Shown here one piece after another: positions 1-9,225 of a stretch of 41,072 nucleotides of DNA; the stretch's first letter is position 1; each line of letters opens with the position of its first letter. The stretch comes from Candidatus Zhuqueibacterota bacterium. Its GTDB lineage: Bacteria; Zhuqueibacterota; Zhuqueibacteria; Residuimicrobiales; Residuimicrobiaceae. The translations under genes were made by a program, and so were the position numbers. The stretch spans positions 1-41,072 of the forward strand of contig CAUJEL010000158.1 in assembly GCA_963169875.1 (NCBI GenBank), written 5' to 3'. The notes under the pieces were generated by a model, which did no database searches, was not told the DNA's origin, and saw only the letters and a program-made list of their open reading frames with translations.

Positions 1-98
1 GTAAGGAACTGCACCTGGTGCCTGTGCCAACGCTCAAGCTCGAAGAAAAAAGCGTACTGGATAAACTCTCCAGGAAATTGGAAAATTGGCAGCGCTGA
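1..98 (+). CDS. C-terminal end of an upstream gene, possibly FtsL-like (partial)
   Basis: An open frame enters from the left edge (codons in phase with base 3) and stops at TGA 96-98, 28 bases before ftsI. The last 31 residues are charged (they end KLENWQR), with no recognisable motif. In dcw clusters the gene just before ftsI is usually ftsL, a small single-pass division protein that binds FtsQ and FtsB, and a short charged tail would fit. That identity rests on position alone, because the membrane segment and coiled coil would lie outside the window. Confidence 0.45.
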   Translation, partial: KELHLVPVPTLKLEEKSVLDKLSRKLENWQR

Positions 99-126
99 GG
101 CGCTGCTTTAATCATTAACTATCGCC

Positions 127-2280
127 ATGATGCCCTCATCCGAAAAATACAAATCGCAACGCGCCGACCAGAGGAGACTGCATCTTTTCTATCTGGCCGC
201 GCTGGCTTTTGTGGCTGTTTTGGTACTGCGACTGATCCAGATTCAAGTTATTCAACGGGAGAAGTATTCTGTGCAGGCCGATATACAGTATAAACATGAG
301 ATCAGGTTGAATCCGGTCCGCGGCGCCATCTACGACCGCCGCCTGCGGCAGTTGGCCATGAATGTGCCCTCGGTATCCATTGTAGCCTATCCTCGTGACA
401 TCAAGGATAAAGCAGCGACGGCACAAAAATTGAGCCGCGTGACCGGCATCTCCAGCGCCAGCCTTGCCGCAAAAATGCATACGCGCAAGGATTTCGTCTA
501 TCTGACGCGACGCGCGACCAAACGCATGGGGCTCGGCGTGGAGGCGCTCGGCCTCAAAGGAATTGGCGTGCTGCAGGAATCCACGCGCCAGTATCCCAAG
601 GGCACGGTTGCTTCACAACTCCTGGGATTCACCGACCCCGATGGACGCGGACTCAGCGGCATCGAAGCCGCCTATAATTACGCCCTCTTTGGAATTGCCG
701 GACGGGCGGTGATGCAAAAAACAGCGAGCGGTAATCGCAATCTATTCAAACGCAGCGAGTATCCAATCAAGGAAGCCAAGGACGGCAATCAGGTTGTCTT
801 GACGATTGATCATGCCTATCAAAGCATCGCCCATCATGAACTGCGACGCACCATTCAGGAGACGAATGCGGATAGCGGCGTGGTCATCATCATGGATCCG
901 AACACGGGCGAAGTGCTGGCCATGGCTTCTGAACCGAGCTTTAATCCGAATAATTACGGCAAATACCCTTCCTCTTCGTACCGGCTGCGGTTTATTACAG
1001 ACATTTTTGAACCCGGCTCTACGTTCAAATTGGTCACCGTGGCCGGACTTCTCAACGAGGGCGTCTATAAACCGGCGGATCGTTTCTTTTGCGAAAACGG
1101 TGAATTCAAAGTGGCCGGGGAAACGATTCATGACGTGCACGGGTATGGTTGGCTCAATTTGCACGACATTCTGGTCAAATCCAGCAATATCGGCATGGCA
1201 AAAAGTGTCCAAAAGCTCGAGGACAAGAGCCTTGTTTATCGCTACGCGCGCAATTTTGGCTTTGGCGCCAGGACCGGCATTGAGCTGCCCGGTGAAGTCA
1301 ATGGTCAACTGCACGACATGTCGAAATGGTCGGGTTTCACGCCTTATGCCATGGCTTACGGTCACGAAGTGGCGGTTTCTCCCATACAAATGTGCAATTT
1401 GTTCTGCACCATCGCCAACGGCGGCGTATTGATGCGGCCCTACATCGTCAAGGAAATTCTTGACCCGCAGGGGCGCGTCATGGAGCGCAATGGCAGCAAG
1501 GCGATCCGCCGCGTCATCGATGAACGCACGGCTGATGTGCTCAAGCTGATGATGGCCGATGTGGTGAAGGAGGGCACCGGCAAACGCGCGGAAATAGATG
1601 GCGTCGACGTATGCGGCAAAACCGGCACCGCCAGAATGGTGCGCAGCAATGGCGGCGGCTATATCAAAGGACAATACATCGCCAATTTCGGGGGATTTTT
1701 GCCCAAGGACAAACCCCGGCTGGCGATTTACGTGATGATTGATAATCCCAAAGGCAGCTATCTGGGTGGAGATGTCGCTGCTCCTTGCTTCAAACGCATA
1801 GCTCAGCAGATCATGTTTCACAAGGGTGTGGATATCGATGCTGAGGAGGGTACCGATTTGGAACTCAAATTTACCCAGGATGACCGGCGCGTCGTTCCCA
1901 ATTTTGTCGGCTATGACCGTTCCACGGCGGAAAAGATCGCCAGCCGGCTCGACCTCGACCTGGCCATCAACGGCCGCCAGGGTGTGATCGTGTCACAACA
2001 GCCCAAGGCAGGTTCAACCGTGAATCAAAACGCCGCTGTACAACTGGTGTGCAAGGATGATGCCGAGGCGGCTCCCCGGCGCGTCGTGCCACGGGTGGTT
2101 GGACTCCCTATCCGAAATGCGATCAATGTGCTCTCCGCCGACGGCATTAATGCGATGGTGACGGGCAGCGGCAAAGTGGTGCAGCAGACGCCGCCACCCG
2201 GCAGGGCGCTGGGACCGCAGGAACAGGTACTCCTCACCTGCGAGACCTCGGTGGACTTGCGCAAATTACTCATCTTCTGA
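127..2280 (+). CDS. ftsI: FtsI/PBP2-type peptidoglycan transpeptidase with two PASTA domains
   Basis: Septal class B penicillin-binding protein that cross-links peptidoglycan with FtsW at the division site. A single membrane anchor lies at about residues 20-40, followed by the PBP dimer domain and the transpeptidase domain. All three catalytic motifs are visible: S298-T-F-K301 (nucleophile Ser and Lys), S352-S-N354 and K498-T-G500. Two PASTA domains follow, at about 587-648 and 652-712, as in SpoVD/PBP2x-type proteins; E. coli FtsI lacks them, so 717 aa is long for the family. Two ATGs lie in tandem at 127 and 130 with no strong ribosome-binding site, so the start may be either. murF begins 4 bases after the stop, with no murE between. 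Confidence 0.95.
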   Translation: MMPSSEKYKSQRADQRRLHLFYLAALAFVAVLVLRLIQIQVIQREKYSVQADIQYKHEIRLNPVRGAIYDRRLRQLAMNVPSVSIVAYPRDIKDKAATAQKLSRVTGISSASLAAKMHTRKDFVYLTRRATKRMGLGVEALGLKGIGVLQESTRQYPKGTVASQLLGFTDPDGRGLSGIEAAYNYALFGIAGRAVMQKTASGNRNLFKRSEYPIKEAKDGNQVVLTIDHAYQSIAHHELRRTIQETNADSGVVIIMDPNTGEVLAMASEPSFNPNNYGKYPSSSYRLRFITDIFEPGSTFKLVTVAGLLNEGVYKPADRFFCENGEFKVAGETIHDVHGYGWLNLHDILVKSSNIGMAKSVQKLEDKSLVYRYARNFGFGARTGIELPGEVNGQLHDMSKWSGFTPYAMAYGHEVAVSPIQMCNLFCTIANGGVLMRPYIVKEILDPQGRVMERNGSKAIRRVIDERTADVLKLMMADVVKEGTGKRAEIDGVDVCGKTGTARMVRSNGGGYIKGQYIANFGGFLPKDKPRLAIYVMIDNPKGSYLGGDVAAPCFKRIAQQIMFHKGVDIDAEEGTDLELKFTQDDRRVVPNFVGYDRSTAEKIASRLDLDLAINGRQGVIVSQQPKAGSTVNQNAAVQLVCKDDAEAAPRRVVPRVVGLPIRNAINVLSADGINAMVTGSGKVVQQTPPPGRALGPQEQVLLTCETSVDLRKLLIF

Positions 2281-2284
2281 GAAA

Positions 2285-3688
2285 ATGATGACTGATGCAA
2301 GATTGACCATACAAGCCATCCTGGGTTGGACACAAGGCGAATGGCTGGGAAGACCTGAGGCGCTGCAGCAGGTGGTCGCAGCAGTTTCGACGGATTCCCG
2401 CACCGCCAAAGCAGGAGAAGTATTTGTGGCTTTGCCGGGAGAGCGCTTCGATGGTCACTCTTTTGTGGCTCAGGTTCTGGAAAAGGGCGTCACAGCCGCC
2501 CTGGTGAGCCGCAGCTGGGCGACAGAGAATCCACCGGCACAAGCAGCAAATTTGATCGTGGTTCCTGATACCCTGACCGCTTTTCAAAATGCAGCGGCGG
2601 CCTATCGTCAGTTATTCAAGATCCCCGCGGTGGCGGTGACCGGCAGCGCCGGAAAAACCACCACCAAGGAAGCCATCTATGCCGTTCTTTCTCAACGCTA
2701 CCATGTGTTGCGCAATAAAAAATCATTCAACAACCACATCGGCGTCCCGGCAACCCTTTTCGAACTAGCGGCGGAACATCAGATCCTCCTGACCGAGTTG
2801 GGCACCAACCATTTTGGCGAGCTGGACCGGCTCAGTTTTCTGGTGCGGCCCGATATCGCAATGATCACCAATATTGGCCATGCCCACCTCGAATTTTTTC
2901 AGGATCTCAAGGGGGTGGCGCGTGCCAAATTTGAAATATTCAACCACTGCGCGGCCAACGGCCTCGCTGTATACAATGCGGATGACGCCATGCTGCGCAT
3001 CCAGCAATTCCCTTTGCAGCGGACCTTTTCCTTTGCGCTGAACCAGCCGGCTGATTTGCGGGCCGAGGTCCTCGGCTGCGATGAACGCGCCGCTTACCAA
3101 ATTCGTCTCCTCGGCCAGACCATTCAGCTGCCGGTCAGCGGACATCATAATGTCTATAATGCACTGGCAGCCGCGGCCATTGGACTGCAGTTCGATATGA
3201 CTCCTTCCGAGATTAAAACGGGGATTGAATCGCTGCAGCCGGTCGAGAAGCGCATGCAGGTTTTACAGGCAGCAGGCATTTTTTTGCTGAATGATACCTA
3301 TAACGCCAATCCCAACAGCTGCGCGGCCGCCTTGCACACGCTGGCTGATCTTTCACCAGCAGGACCCGGCCGCAAGATCGCGGTGCTTGGCGACATGCTC
3401 GAATTGGGTGATGCTTCGGTCATGGAACATCGACGTCTGGCGGAAGAAGTTGAGAAACACCACATCGATCTCTTGCTGCTCTACGGCCGCGAGACCCAGG
3501 CCACACTGGAGCGGGCGGATGAACTGCATCTCGATGTGCACCACTATACAGACAAGGAAACTCTTTTGACCCGGTTGACCGCGCAGCTGCAGCCCGGAGA
3601 TGTCGTGCTCTTCAAGGGATCGCGCGGTATGCAGATGGAAACCCTCGTAGAAGGGGTGAGCCGTTTTTTGGCAGCGAATCCTAATTAG
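2285..3688 (+). CDS. murF: UDP-MurNAc-tripeptide:D-Ala-D-Ala ligase
   Basis: Cytoplasmic ATP-dependent ligase that adds D-Ala-D-Ala to the UDP-MurNAc-tripeptide, the last soluble step before MraY. The N-terminal substrate-binding domain carries the STDSR signature. The Mur ligase P-loop is at residues 120-128 (GSAGKTTTK), the central-domain motif NNHIGVP follows, and a DTYNANPNS motif marks MurF rather than MurC/D/E. At 467 aa it is close to E. coli MurF (452). Tandem ATGs at 2285 and 2288 lie 4 bases after ftsI, suggesting translational coupling. It is the only Mur ligase in this cluster. Confidence 0.95.
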   Translation: MMTDARLTIQAILGWTQGEWLGRPEALQQVVAAVSTDSRTAKAGEVFVALPGERFDGHSFVAQVLEKGVTAALVSRSWATENPPAQAANLIVVPDTLTAFQNAAAAYRQLFKIPAVAVTGSAGKTTTKEAIYAVLSQRYHVLRNKKSFNNHIGVPATLFELAAEHQILLTELGTNHFGELDRLSFLVRPDIAMITNIGHAHLEFFQDLKGVARAKFEIFNHCAANGLAVYNADDAMLRIQQFPLQRTFSFALNQPADLRAEVLGCDERAAYQIRLLGQTIQLPVSGHHNVYNALAAAAIGLQFDMTPSEIKTGIESLQPVEKRMQVLQAAGIFLLNDTYNANPNSCAAALHTLADLSPAGPGRKIAVLGDMLELGDASVMEHRRLAEEVEKHHIDLLLLYGRETQATLERADELHLDVHHYTDKETLLTRLTAQLQPGDVVLFKGSRGMQMETLVEGVSRFLAANPN

Positions 3689-3699
3689 CGGATAGGACC

Positions 3700-4785
3700 A
3701 TGCTCTATTACTTACTTGCACCTCTCAAAGATGATTTTATTCTTTTTAATCTTTTCCGCTACATCACCTTTCGGGCGGCTTCCGCCGCTCTGCTGGCCTT
3801 GTTGATCAGCCTGGTCATCGGGCCGCCCATTATCCGCCGATTGCGGGAGTTGCAGATCGGGGAGGAGATACGCGCGGACGGGCCGAAATCACATCTCAGC
3901 AAGCAGGGAACGCCCAGCATGGGGGGCATCATACTGCTCATCAGCACCCTGGTGCCAACGCTTTTACTGGCCAAAATCGGCGACACGTTCGTCTGGCTGG
4001 TGCTTCTGGTGACGGTGTGGCTGGCCGGATTGGGCCTCCTGGATGATTTTTTAAAGATCGTCAAAAAATATCCCAAGGGTCTCATCGGACGCTACAAACT
4101 GATCGGCCAGATCGCCATCGGTTTGATCGTGGGACTGGTGGTCTATTATTTTCCGGCGGTTGAAAGCGCGCGCTCTTCGACGACGCTGCCCTTTTTCAAA
4201 AATCTGGAACTGGATTTTGGCATTTTTTATATCGCCATCGTCGCTTTCATCATCACCGCCATGTCCAATGGCAGCAATCTCAGCGATGGACTCGACGGCC
4301 TTCTCATCGGGCTCTCCGCCATAGCCGCTCTCTCGTTTGCAGGCATTGCCTATGTGACAGGCCGCGTCGATTTTTCGGATTATCTCAACATCATCTACCT
4401 GCCCCAGGCCGCAGAATTGACCATTTTCTGCGCGGCTCTGTTCGGTGCTTCGCTCGGATTTTTGTGGTACAACGCCTTTCCGGCCCAGGTTTTCATGGGC
4501 GATACCGGTGCATTGGCCATCGGCGGCGCTTTGGGCTGTGTTGCAGTACTCGTCAAGAAAGAACTCTTGCTGCTGCTTATCTGCGCCATCTTTGTGATCG
4601 AGAGCCTCTCGGTCATTATACAGGTCGCCTATTTCAAACGCACCGGAAAACGCGTTTTTCGCATGGCGCCTATACATCATCATTTCGAACTTTTGGGATG
4701 GGCCGAACCGAAAGTGGTAATCAGATTTTGGATCGCAGGTATCATATTGGCATTATTAACTTTAACTACATTTAAAATTAGATGA
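3700..4785 (+). CDS. mraY: Phospho-MurNAc-pentapeptide transferase
   Basis: Integral membrane enzyme that transfers phospho-MurNAc-pentapeptide to undecaprenyl phosphate, giving lipid I. Family signatures are clear: the KQGTPSMGG loop near residue 70, the paired Asp in LGLLDDFLK, NLSDGLDGL, the Mg-binding FMGDTGA stretch, and the HHH triad in APIHHHFELLGW near the C-terminus. About ten membrane helices and 361 aa are both normal. It starts 11 bases after murF and its stop overlaps the ftsW start by 4 bases (ATGA). murD, which normally follows mraY, is missing. Confidence 0.97.
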   Translation: MLYYLLAPLKDDFILFNLFRYITFRAASAALLALLISLVIGPPIIRRLRELQIGEEIRADGPKSHLSKQGTPSMGGIILLISTLVPTLLLAKIGDTFVWLVLLVTVWLAGLGLLDDFLKIVKKYPKGLIGRYKLIGQIAIGLIVGLVVYYFPAVESARSSTTLPFFKNLELDFGIFYIAIVAFIITAMSNGSNLSDGLDGLLIGLSAIAALSFAGIAYVTGRVDFSDYLNIIYLPQAAELTIFCAALFGASLGFLWYNAFPAQVFMGDTGALAIGGALGCVAVLVKKELLLLLICAIFVIESLSVIIQVAYFKRTGKRVFRMAPIHHHFELLGWAEPKVVIRFWIAGIILALLTLTTFKIR

Positions 4786-6029
4786 GCAAAGACTTAAAAA
4801 AGATCGACTGGATGCGCGCCGACTTTTCCCTGCTCGTGAGCGTATTGATCCTGGTTATCCTCGGCGCCGCCAGCGTCTATTCTTCCAGCTCTTTTCTCGC
4901 GGATCAGCGCTATGGCACCAGTTCCTATTATTTTATCCGCCATATGATCCGCGTGGTCATCGGACTGGCGCTGCTGTACTATGTCGTCAAACGGGATTAT
5001 CACTACTGGCTTGAAAATAGCGTGTTATTTTTGGGAATTTCCTGTTTCCTGCTGGCCGTGCTGCTGCTGCATCCGCCATTTATAACGCCGCGCAACGGCG
5101 CCATGAGCTGGATCCAGTTGGGGCCGTTTTCCTTTCAGCCGGCGGATTTTGCCAAGTATGCCCTGATCATGGTGCTATCGCTCAAGCTGTTTGATAAACG
5201 CAATGAACTGGACACGTTCGAAGGATATCTGCGGCTTTTCGCCATCGTGCTGTTGGTGGTAGTGCCGGTGGCATTGCAGCATGACATGGGTACCGCGGCT
5301 CTGATAACCATCATCGCTTTTCTGATGTTCTTTTTCGCCGAGGTGCGCATCTCCTACCTCGGCGCAACAGTCATGACGCTGATGACCGGTGCGTTGGGCT
5401 ACATCATGCTCAATTCCTATCAACAAATGCGTCTGATCGCCTATTTTAAAGGTTTCAGTCAAAAGAGTGAGCTGCCGTACCAGCTGAAACAATCTCTGAT
5501 TGCCCTGGCACAGGGTGGGATTTTCGGACAAGGTATTGGCGAAAGCCGGCAGAAATATCTCTTTCTGCCCGAAGCGCATAACGATTTCATTTTTTCGATG
5601 ATTGGCGAGGAGTACGGATTGATCGGCACGATTGCAGTGCTGGTTCTCTTCATGGTGATCATCCGCCGCGGCATTCTCATTGCCCAGCAGGCCCCGGATG
5701 CGTATGGCCGCTATTTGGCCGCCGGCATAACCGCTTCCATCACGAGCTATGCCCTCATCAACGCCGGCGTGGCCTTGGGTGTGCTGCCGACAACGGGCAT
5801 CCCGATGCCTTTTTTGAGCTACGGAGGTTCGGCGATTATCACCCATCTCGGCGCCATGGGATTGCTCTTGAATATTTCCGCGCAGTCCAGCCCCTCATTC
5901 GCACACAGCCCGGGCTGGCGCGCGTATAAAGACCGCCTGGAAAAGCGTGTATTTACTCCTTCAAGCAGAGCTCTGGTGCGTCGTCCTCAGATGCGGCGGA
6001 CCAGTGCCATGCGGATGAGGGTACGATGA
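4782..6029 (+). CDS. ftsW: FtsW, SEDS-family peptidoglycan polymerase
   Basis: SEDS-family septal glycan polymerase that partners FtsI. It is a polytopic membrane protein of 415 aa. The conserved loop GIGESRQKYLFLPEAHNDF and the following IGEEYGLIG match FtsW/RodA proteins, and the FLSYGGSA motif is near the end. A basic cytoplasmic tail (RRPQMRRTSAMRMRVR) closes the protein. Its placement inside the dcw cluster and immediate linkage to murG argue for FtsW rather than RodA or SpoVE. The start overlaps the mraY stop and the stop overlaps the murG start, each by 4 bases. Confidence 0.95.
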   Translation: MSKDLKKIDWMRADFSLLVSVLILVILGAASVYSSSSFLADQRYGTSSYYFIRHMIRVVIGLALLYYVVKRDYHYWLENSVLFLGISCFLLAVLLLHPPFITPRNGAMSWIQLGPFSFQPADFAKYALIMVLSLKLFDKRNELDTFEGYLRLFAIVLLVVVPVALQHDMGTAALITIIAFLMFFFAEVRISYLGATVMTLMTGALGYIMLNSYQQMRLIAYFKGFSQKSELPYQLKQSLIALAQGGIFGQGIGESRQKYLFLPEAHNDFIFSMIGEEYGLIGTIAVLVLFMVIIRRGILIAQQAPDAYGRYLAAGITASITSYALINAGVALGVLPTTGIPMPFLSYGGSAIITHLGAMGLLLNISAQSSPSFAHSPGWRAYKDRLEKRVFTPSSRALVRRPQMRRTSAMRMRVR

Positions 6030-7168
6030 GCAATCCGTCCCAAAAGCATCCTTCAGGATGTTACCTGTTTGCCGGCGGTGGAACCGGTGGACATCTTTTT
6101 CCGGCACTCGCCATTGCCGAGCAGCTGTTGCTCTGGGATCCTGACACCGAGATTCATTTTGCCGGCACGAGCCGTGGGCTTGAAGCCAAAGTCATTCCGG
6201 AAAAAGGGTTCCCCTTGCATTTAACGGCGGTTCGTGGCTTTGCCCGGAAACGGATTTGGGTGAATGTGACGGTGCCGTTGCGGTTGCTGTGGAGTCTGGT
6301 GCAGTGCGGCTGGATTCTCCACCGCGTCAAACCGCATGCCGTGATCGGCACGGGTGGGTATGTGAGTGGGCCGATGTTATTCATGGCTCATTTTTTGGGG
6401 TATCCAACCCTGATTCAGGAGCAAAACAGTTATCCCGGTGTCACAACCCGATTGCTGGCGCGTTTTGTGGATCGGGTGCATGTCGGGTTTGCGGAAAGCG
6501 TAAAATATTTCAAACGGCAGGAACACATCCATGTGACGGGCAATCCGGTGCGGGATTTGCAGGTCAGTGCCACTCCGCAGCAGGCTCGTCAGCATTTTGG
6601 ATTATTGCCAGACCGGCGCACGCTGCTGGTTTTTGGCGGGAGTCAGGGTGCACGAATCATGAATCGCGCCCTGGCTGCAGTGGTGCAACGTTTGATGACT
6701 GATTCTGATCTTCAGATTCTCTGGAGCAGTGGCAAATGGGATCAGGAAATGGTGCGGCAAGCTGTTGTCGGGTGTGAGGGTCGAGTGGTTGTGATGGATT
6801 TCATCAACGATATGCCCATGGCTTACCGGGCGGCGGATGTGGTTCTGGGACGCGCCGGGGCATTGACGCTGGCTGAAATCAATGTGTGCGGCTTGCCGGC
6901 CATCCTGATCCCTCTGGCCACTGCAGCTGGAAATCATCAGGAGGCCAATGCCAGGACGCTGGCGCAGAATGGGTCAGCCCTGGTGATATTGGAAAAGGAA
7001 CTTTCTGACGTGGATCTAGCGGAGATGATTCTGAAATTGATGGACGATGAAAAGAAACGCCGGGAGATGGGTGCGGCGGCGCGGCGGGCGGCCTTTCTCA
7101 CGGCGCGTGAGGATTTGGCACGGTCGCTGCGTGAATTGGCGGATGGCAAAAAAGGGGAGAAGCTATGA
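6026..7168 (+). CDS. murG: UDP-GlcNAc:lipid I N-acetylglucosaminyltransferase
   Basis: Membrane-associated GT28 glycosyltransferase that converts lipid I to lipid II on the inner leaflet. The N-terminal glycine-rich loop GGGTGGH is at residues 17-23. Other signatures are EQNSYPGVTTR, the second glycine-rich motif GGSQGAR, and the donor-binding segment containing HQEANA. The length of 380 aa is typical. The start is set by the ATGA overlap with ftsW, and the stop overlaps the next gene by 4 bases. No murC or murB follows. Confidence 0.96.
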   Translation: MSNPSQKHPSGCYLFAGGGTGGHLFPALAIAEQLLLWDPDTEIHFAGTSRGLEAKVIPEKGFPLHLTAVRGFARKRIWVNVTVPLRLLWSLVQCGWILHRVKPHAVIGTGGYVSGPMLFMAHFLGYPTLIQEQNSYPGVTTRLLARFVDRVHVGFAESVKYFKRQEHIHVTGNPVRDLQVSATPQQARQHFGLLPDRRTLLVFGGSQGARIMNRALAAVVQRLMTDSDLQILWSSGKWDQEMVRQAVVGCEGRVVVMDFINDMPMAYRAADVVLGRAGALTLAEINVCGLPAILIPLATAAGNHQEANARTLAQNGSALVILEKELSDVDLAEMILKLMDDEKKRREMGAAARRAAFLTAREDLARSLRELADGKKGEKL

Positions 7169-7890
7169 GCAGGCAAGTGGTGAGTTGGGGCAAACAATTT
7201 CTCTTTTTCAGCCTGGCGCTCCTGATCGGATTGTTTCTGACCCAGCGCATGCTGGTGGCCCATTCCTATGAAGAACCCGTGAAAGCGCTCGATCTGATTG
7301 CCACGGAGTCGGTGCAAGACCTCTCCACGGATCAGATCATCAACGGCGATATTTATGAACGCATCCGCCGTTCCGACGAGGAACACAGCCTGCTCAGTTT
7401 GCAGGCGCCGGAAGTCAGACTGCATCTTCGCGAAGTCACCGAAAAAGGAGATCCGGTTGCATTGCTGGCGGTCAAGAAATTGTATGGCGTGGACAGCAGA
7501 GGCCGCGTCAATGCCGTAACCGGACAGGCTGCTGCGCATCTGCCGGTGCTGACCGGGGCCGGGTTGAAATATAATGCCGAAAAACTGCGAGTGGACGGCG
7601 CCCTGTTCCGTGAAGCTATGCTGTTTATTGAAGCGTTGCAGGATTGTGATGATGTGCTGAGTCAACAGCTTTCAGAAGTCAATTGCCATCCGGAACTGGG
7701 CTTGATCGCCTATTTTTCGCACACTGGGGCGCTCCCGGTGTTCATCGGCGTGGGTGATTTGCCGCAAAAGATAAATAATCTGCACCTGTTTTTTGAACAA
7801 TTGGGTACAACCAATCTGATGGGCCAGCTCCGTTATCTGGATGCCCGCTTGGCCGATCAGATTGTGGTCAAAAAAAATAAATCTGAATGA
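7165..7890 (+). CDS. ftsQ: Divergent FtsQ/DivIB-like division protein
   Basis: Single-pass membrane protein of 241 aa in the normal FtsQ position between murG and ftsA. A membrane segment at about residues 10-28 follows a short basic cytoplasmic tail. The C-terminal half (LGLIAYFSHTGALPVFIGVGD, then GQLRYLDARLADQIVV) has the form of the FtsQ beta domain, in which a YIDLR-like strand leads to a basic valine-rich end. The region just after the membrane helix is not an obvious POTRA domain; it is either very divergent or reduced. FtsQ links FtsL/FtsB to FtsK and FtsA in the divisome. The start overlaps the murG stop. The assignment combines position with the C-terminal pattern. Confidence 0.7.
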   Translation: MSRQVVSWGKQFLFFSLALLIGLFLTQRMLVAHSYEEPVKALDLIATESVQDLSTDQIINGDIYERIRRSDEEHSLLSLQAPEVRLHLREVTEKGDPVALLAVKKLYGVDSRGRVNAVTGQAAAHLPVLTGAGLKYNAEKLRVDGALFREAMLFIEALQDCDDVLSQQLSEVNCHPELGLIAYFSHTGALPVFIGVGDLPQKINNLHLFFEQLGTTNLMGQLRYLDARLADQIVVKKNKSE

Positions 7891-7911
7891 GCCATTTTTA
7901 GGGGTACCCCC

Positions 7912-9147
7912 ATGGATGAAGTAGATATCATTGCCGCTCTTGATATCGGCACGACCAAGATTGGCTGTTTCATAGCCGAAATCAATGAGGCTGAAGAAAT
8001 TAAAATTATCGGTGTGGGAACGGCGCCTTCGGAAGGTCTGCGTTACGGGATCGTGGTCGACGCCGAAAAAACCGTGCGTTCCATCAAGTCCGCCGTCGAA
8101 AAAGCGGAAGAGATGGCGGGTGTGGCCGTGGACATGGTTTATGCCGGTATCGCCGGCGATCATATCCGCAGCATCAACGGCCGCGGCGTGGTCGCCATAT
8201 CTGGAGAGGGTAATGAGGTCAGTCCGGATGATGTGCGTCGCGTCATTGATGCCGCCAGGGCCGTGGCTCTACCATTGGACCGCGAGGTGATCCATATCCT
8301 GCCGCAGGAATTCATCGTCGATGATCAGCGCGGCATCCGCGACCCGGTGGGCATGACCGGCGTGCGCCTGGAGGCGGAAGTCCACATTGTCACCGGCGCC
8401 ATCGCTTCGGCGCAGAACATCTATCGCTGCATCGAGAAAGCCGGCTATACCACGGCTGATCTGGTGCTGGAGCCGCTGGCGTCAAGCTATTCGGTGCTGA
8501 CCGAAGATGAGCAAGAGCTTGGCGTCATTCTTGTCGATATCGGCGGTGGCACCAGCGATATCGCGCTGTTCTATGAAGGCTGTATTCGTCATACCGCGGT
8601 TGTGGCTCTCGGCGGCCGCAACGTCACCAATGATCTGGCGATCATGCTGCGGACGCCCATCGATTCGGCTGAAAAACTGAAAATTGATCATGGAAATGCC
8701 CTGCATAGCGAAGGCGATAAGGATCAGATCGTTGAAGTGCCGGGTGTGAACGGCCGGCCGGCACGGCGCATCTCGCGCGGACTGTTGGTCGATATCATCC
8801 AGCCGCGCATGGTCGAGATTTTGACCATGGTATTTGAAGAAGTGAAAAAATCGGAATATGTCAATCTGATGACCACCGGTCTGGTGTTGACCGGCGGTGC
8901 ATCACTGCTGCCCGGAACACTTGAACTGGCGGAAGAAATCTTCAATATGCCGGTGAAGCTGGGCAAACCCTCCGGATTCTCCGGTATGATCTCCGAGGCG
9001 AGCACGCCGCAGTGTGCAACAGGCGTCGGCTTGATCATGTATGCCCTGAAACACCGCGAGGAAGAAGAGCCTGGTTTCGGAGGATCGGAGCAGGGTGTTT
9101 TTGATGGCTTGTTGGATCGTTTCAAAAAAATATTTGGCCGGGGATAA
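7912..9147 (+). CDS. ftsA: FtsA, actin-like membrane tether for FtsZ
   Basis: Actin-fold ATPase that anchors FtsZ filaments to the membrane and recruits late division proteins. The phosphate-1 loop is LDIGTTKIGCFIAE near the N-terminus, the second phosphate loop is DIGGGTSDIALF at about residue 206, and the adenosine motif includes TGGASLLPG. The C-terminus ends with an amphipathic basic helix (GLLDRFKKIFGRG), the expected membrane-targeting sequence. The length of 411 aa is normal. The ATG at 7912 is 21 bases after the ftsQ-like stop and is preceded by GGGG within a perfect 10-bp palindrome (7901-7910). Confidence 0.96.
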   Translation: MDEVDIIAALDIGTTKIGCFIAEINEAEEIKIIGVGTAPSEGLRYGIVVDAEKTVRSIKSAVEKAEEMAGVAVDMVYAGIAGDHIRSINGRGVVAISGEGNEVSPDDVRRVIDAARAVALPLDREVIHILPQEFIVDDQRGIRDPVGMTGVRLEAEVHIVTGAIASAQNIYRCIEKAGYTTADLVLEPLASSYSVLTEDEQELGVILVDIGGGTSDIALFYEGCIRHTAVVALGGRNVTNDLAIMLRTPIDSAEKLKIDHGNALHSEGDKDQIVEVPGVNGRPARRISRGLLVDIIQPRMVEILTMVFEEVKKSEYVNLMTTGLVLTGGASLLPGTLELAEEIFNMPVKLGKPSGFSGMISEASTPQCATGVGLIMYALKHREEEEPGFGGSEQGVFDGLLDRFKKIFGRG

Positions 9148-9225
9148 GAGATGTACGGCCTGTTTATCGACCGGCGGACTTGGGATAGGTTCTCCGGTGG
9201 AATCATTCATTAACAGGAGTGGGAT

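Noticed and set aside
742-1821. 359-codon minus-strand open frame opposite ftsI
   Set aside because: It lies wholly within the ftsI transpeptidase region, whose motifs are intact, and its His/Ala-rich composition is typical of a shadow frame.
7901-7910. Perfect palindrome GGGGTACCCC just before the ftsA start
   Set aside because: Ten bases with no loop cannot form a useful hairpin, and its GGGG half probably just serves as the ribosome-binding site.
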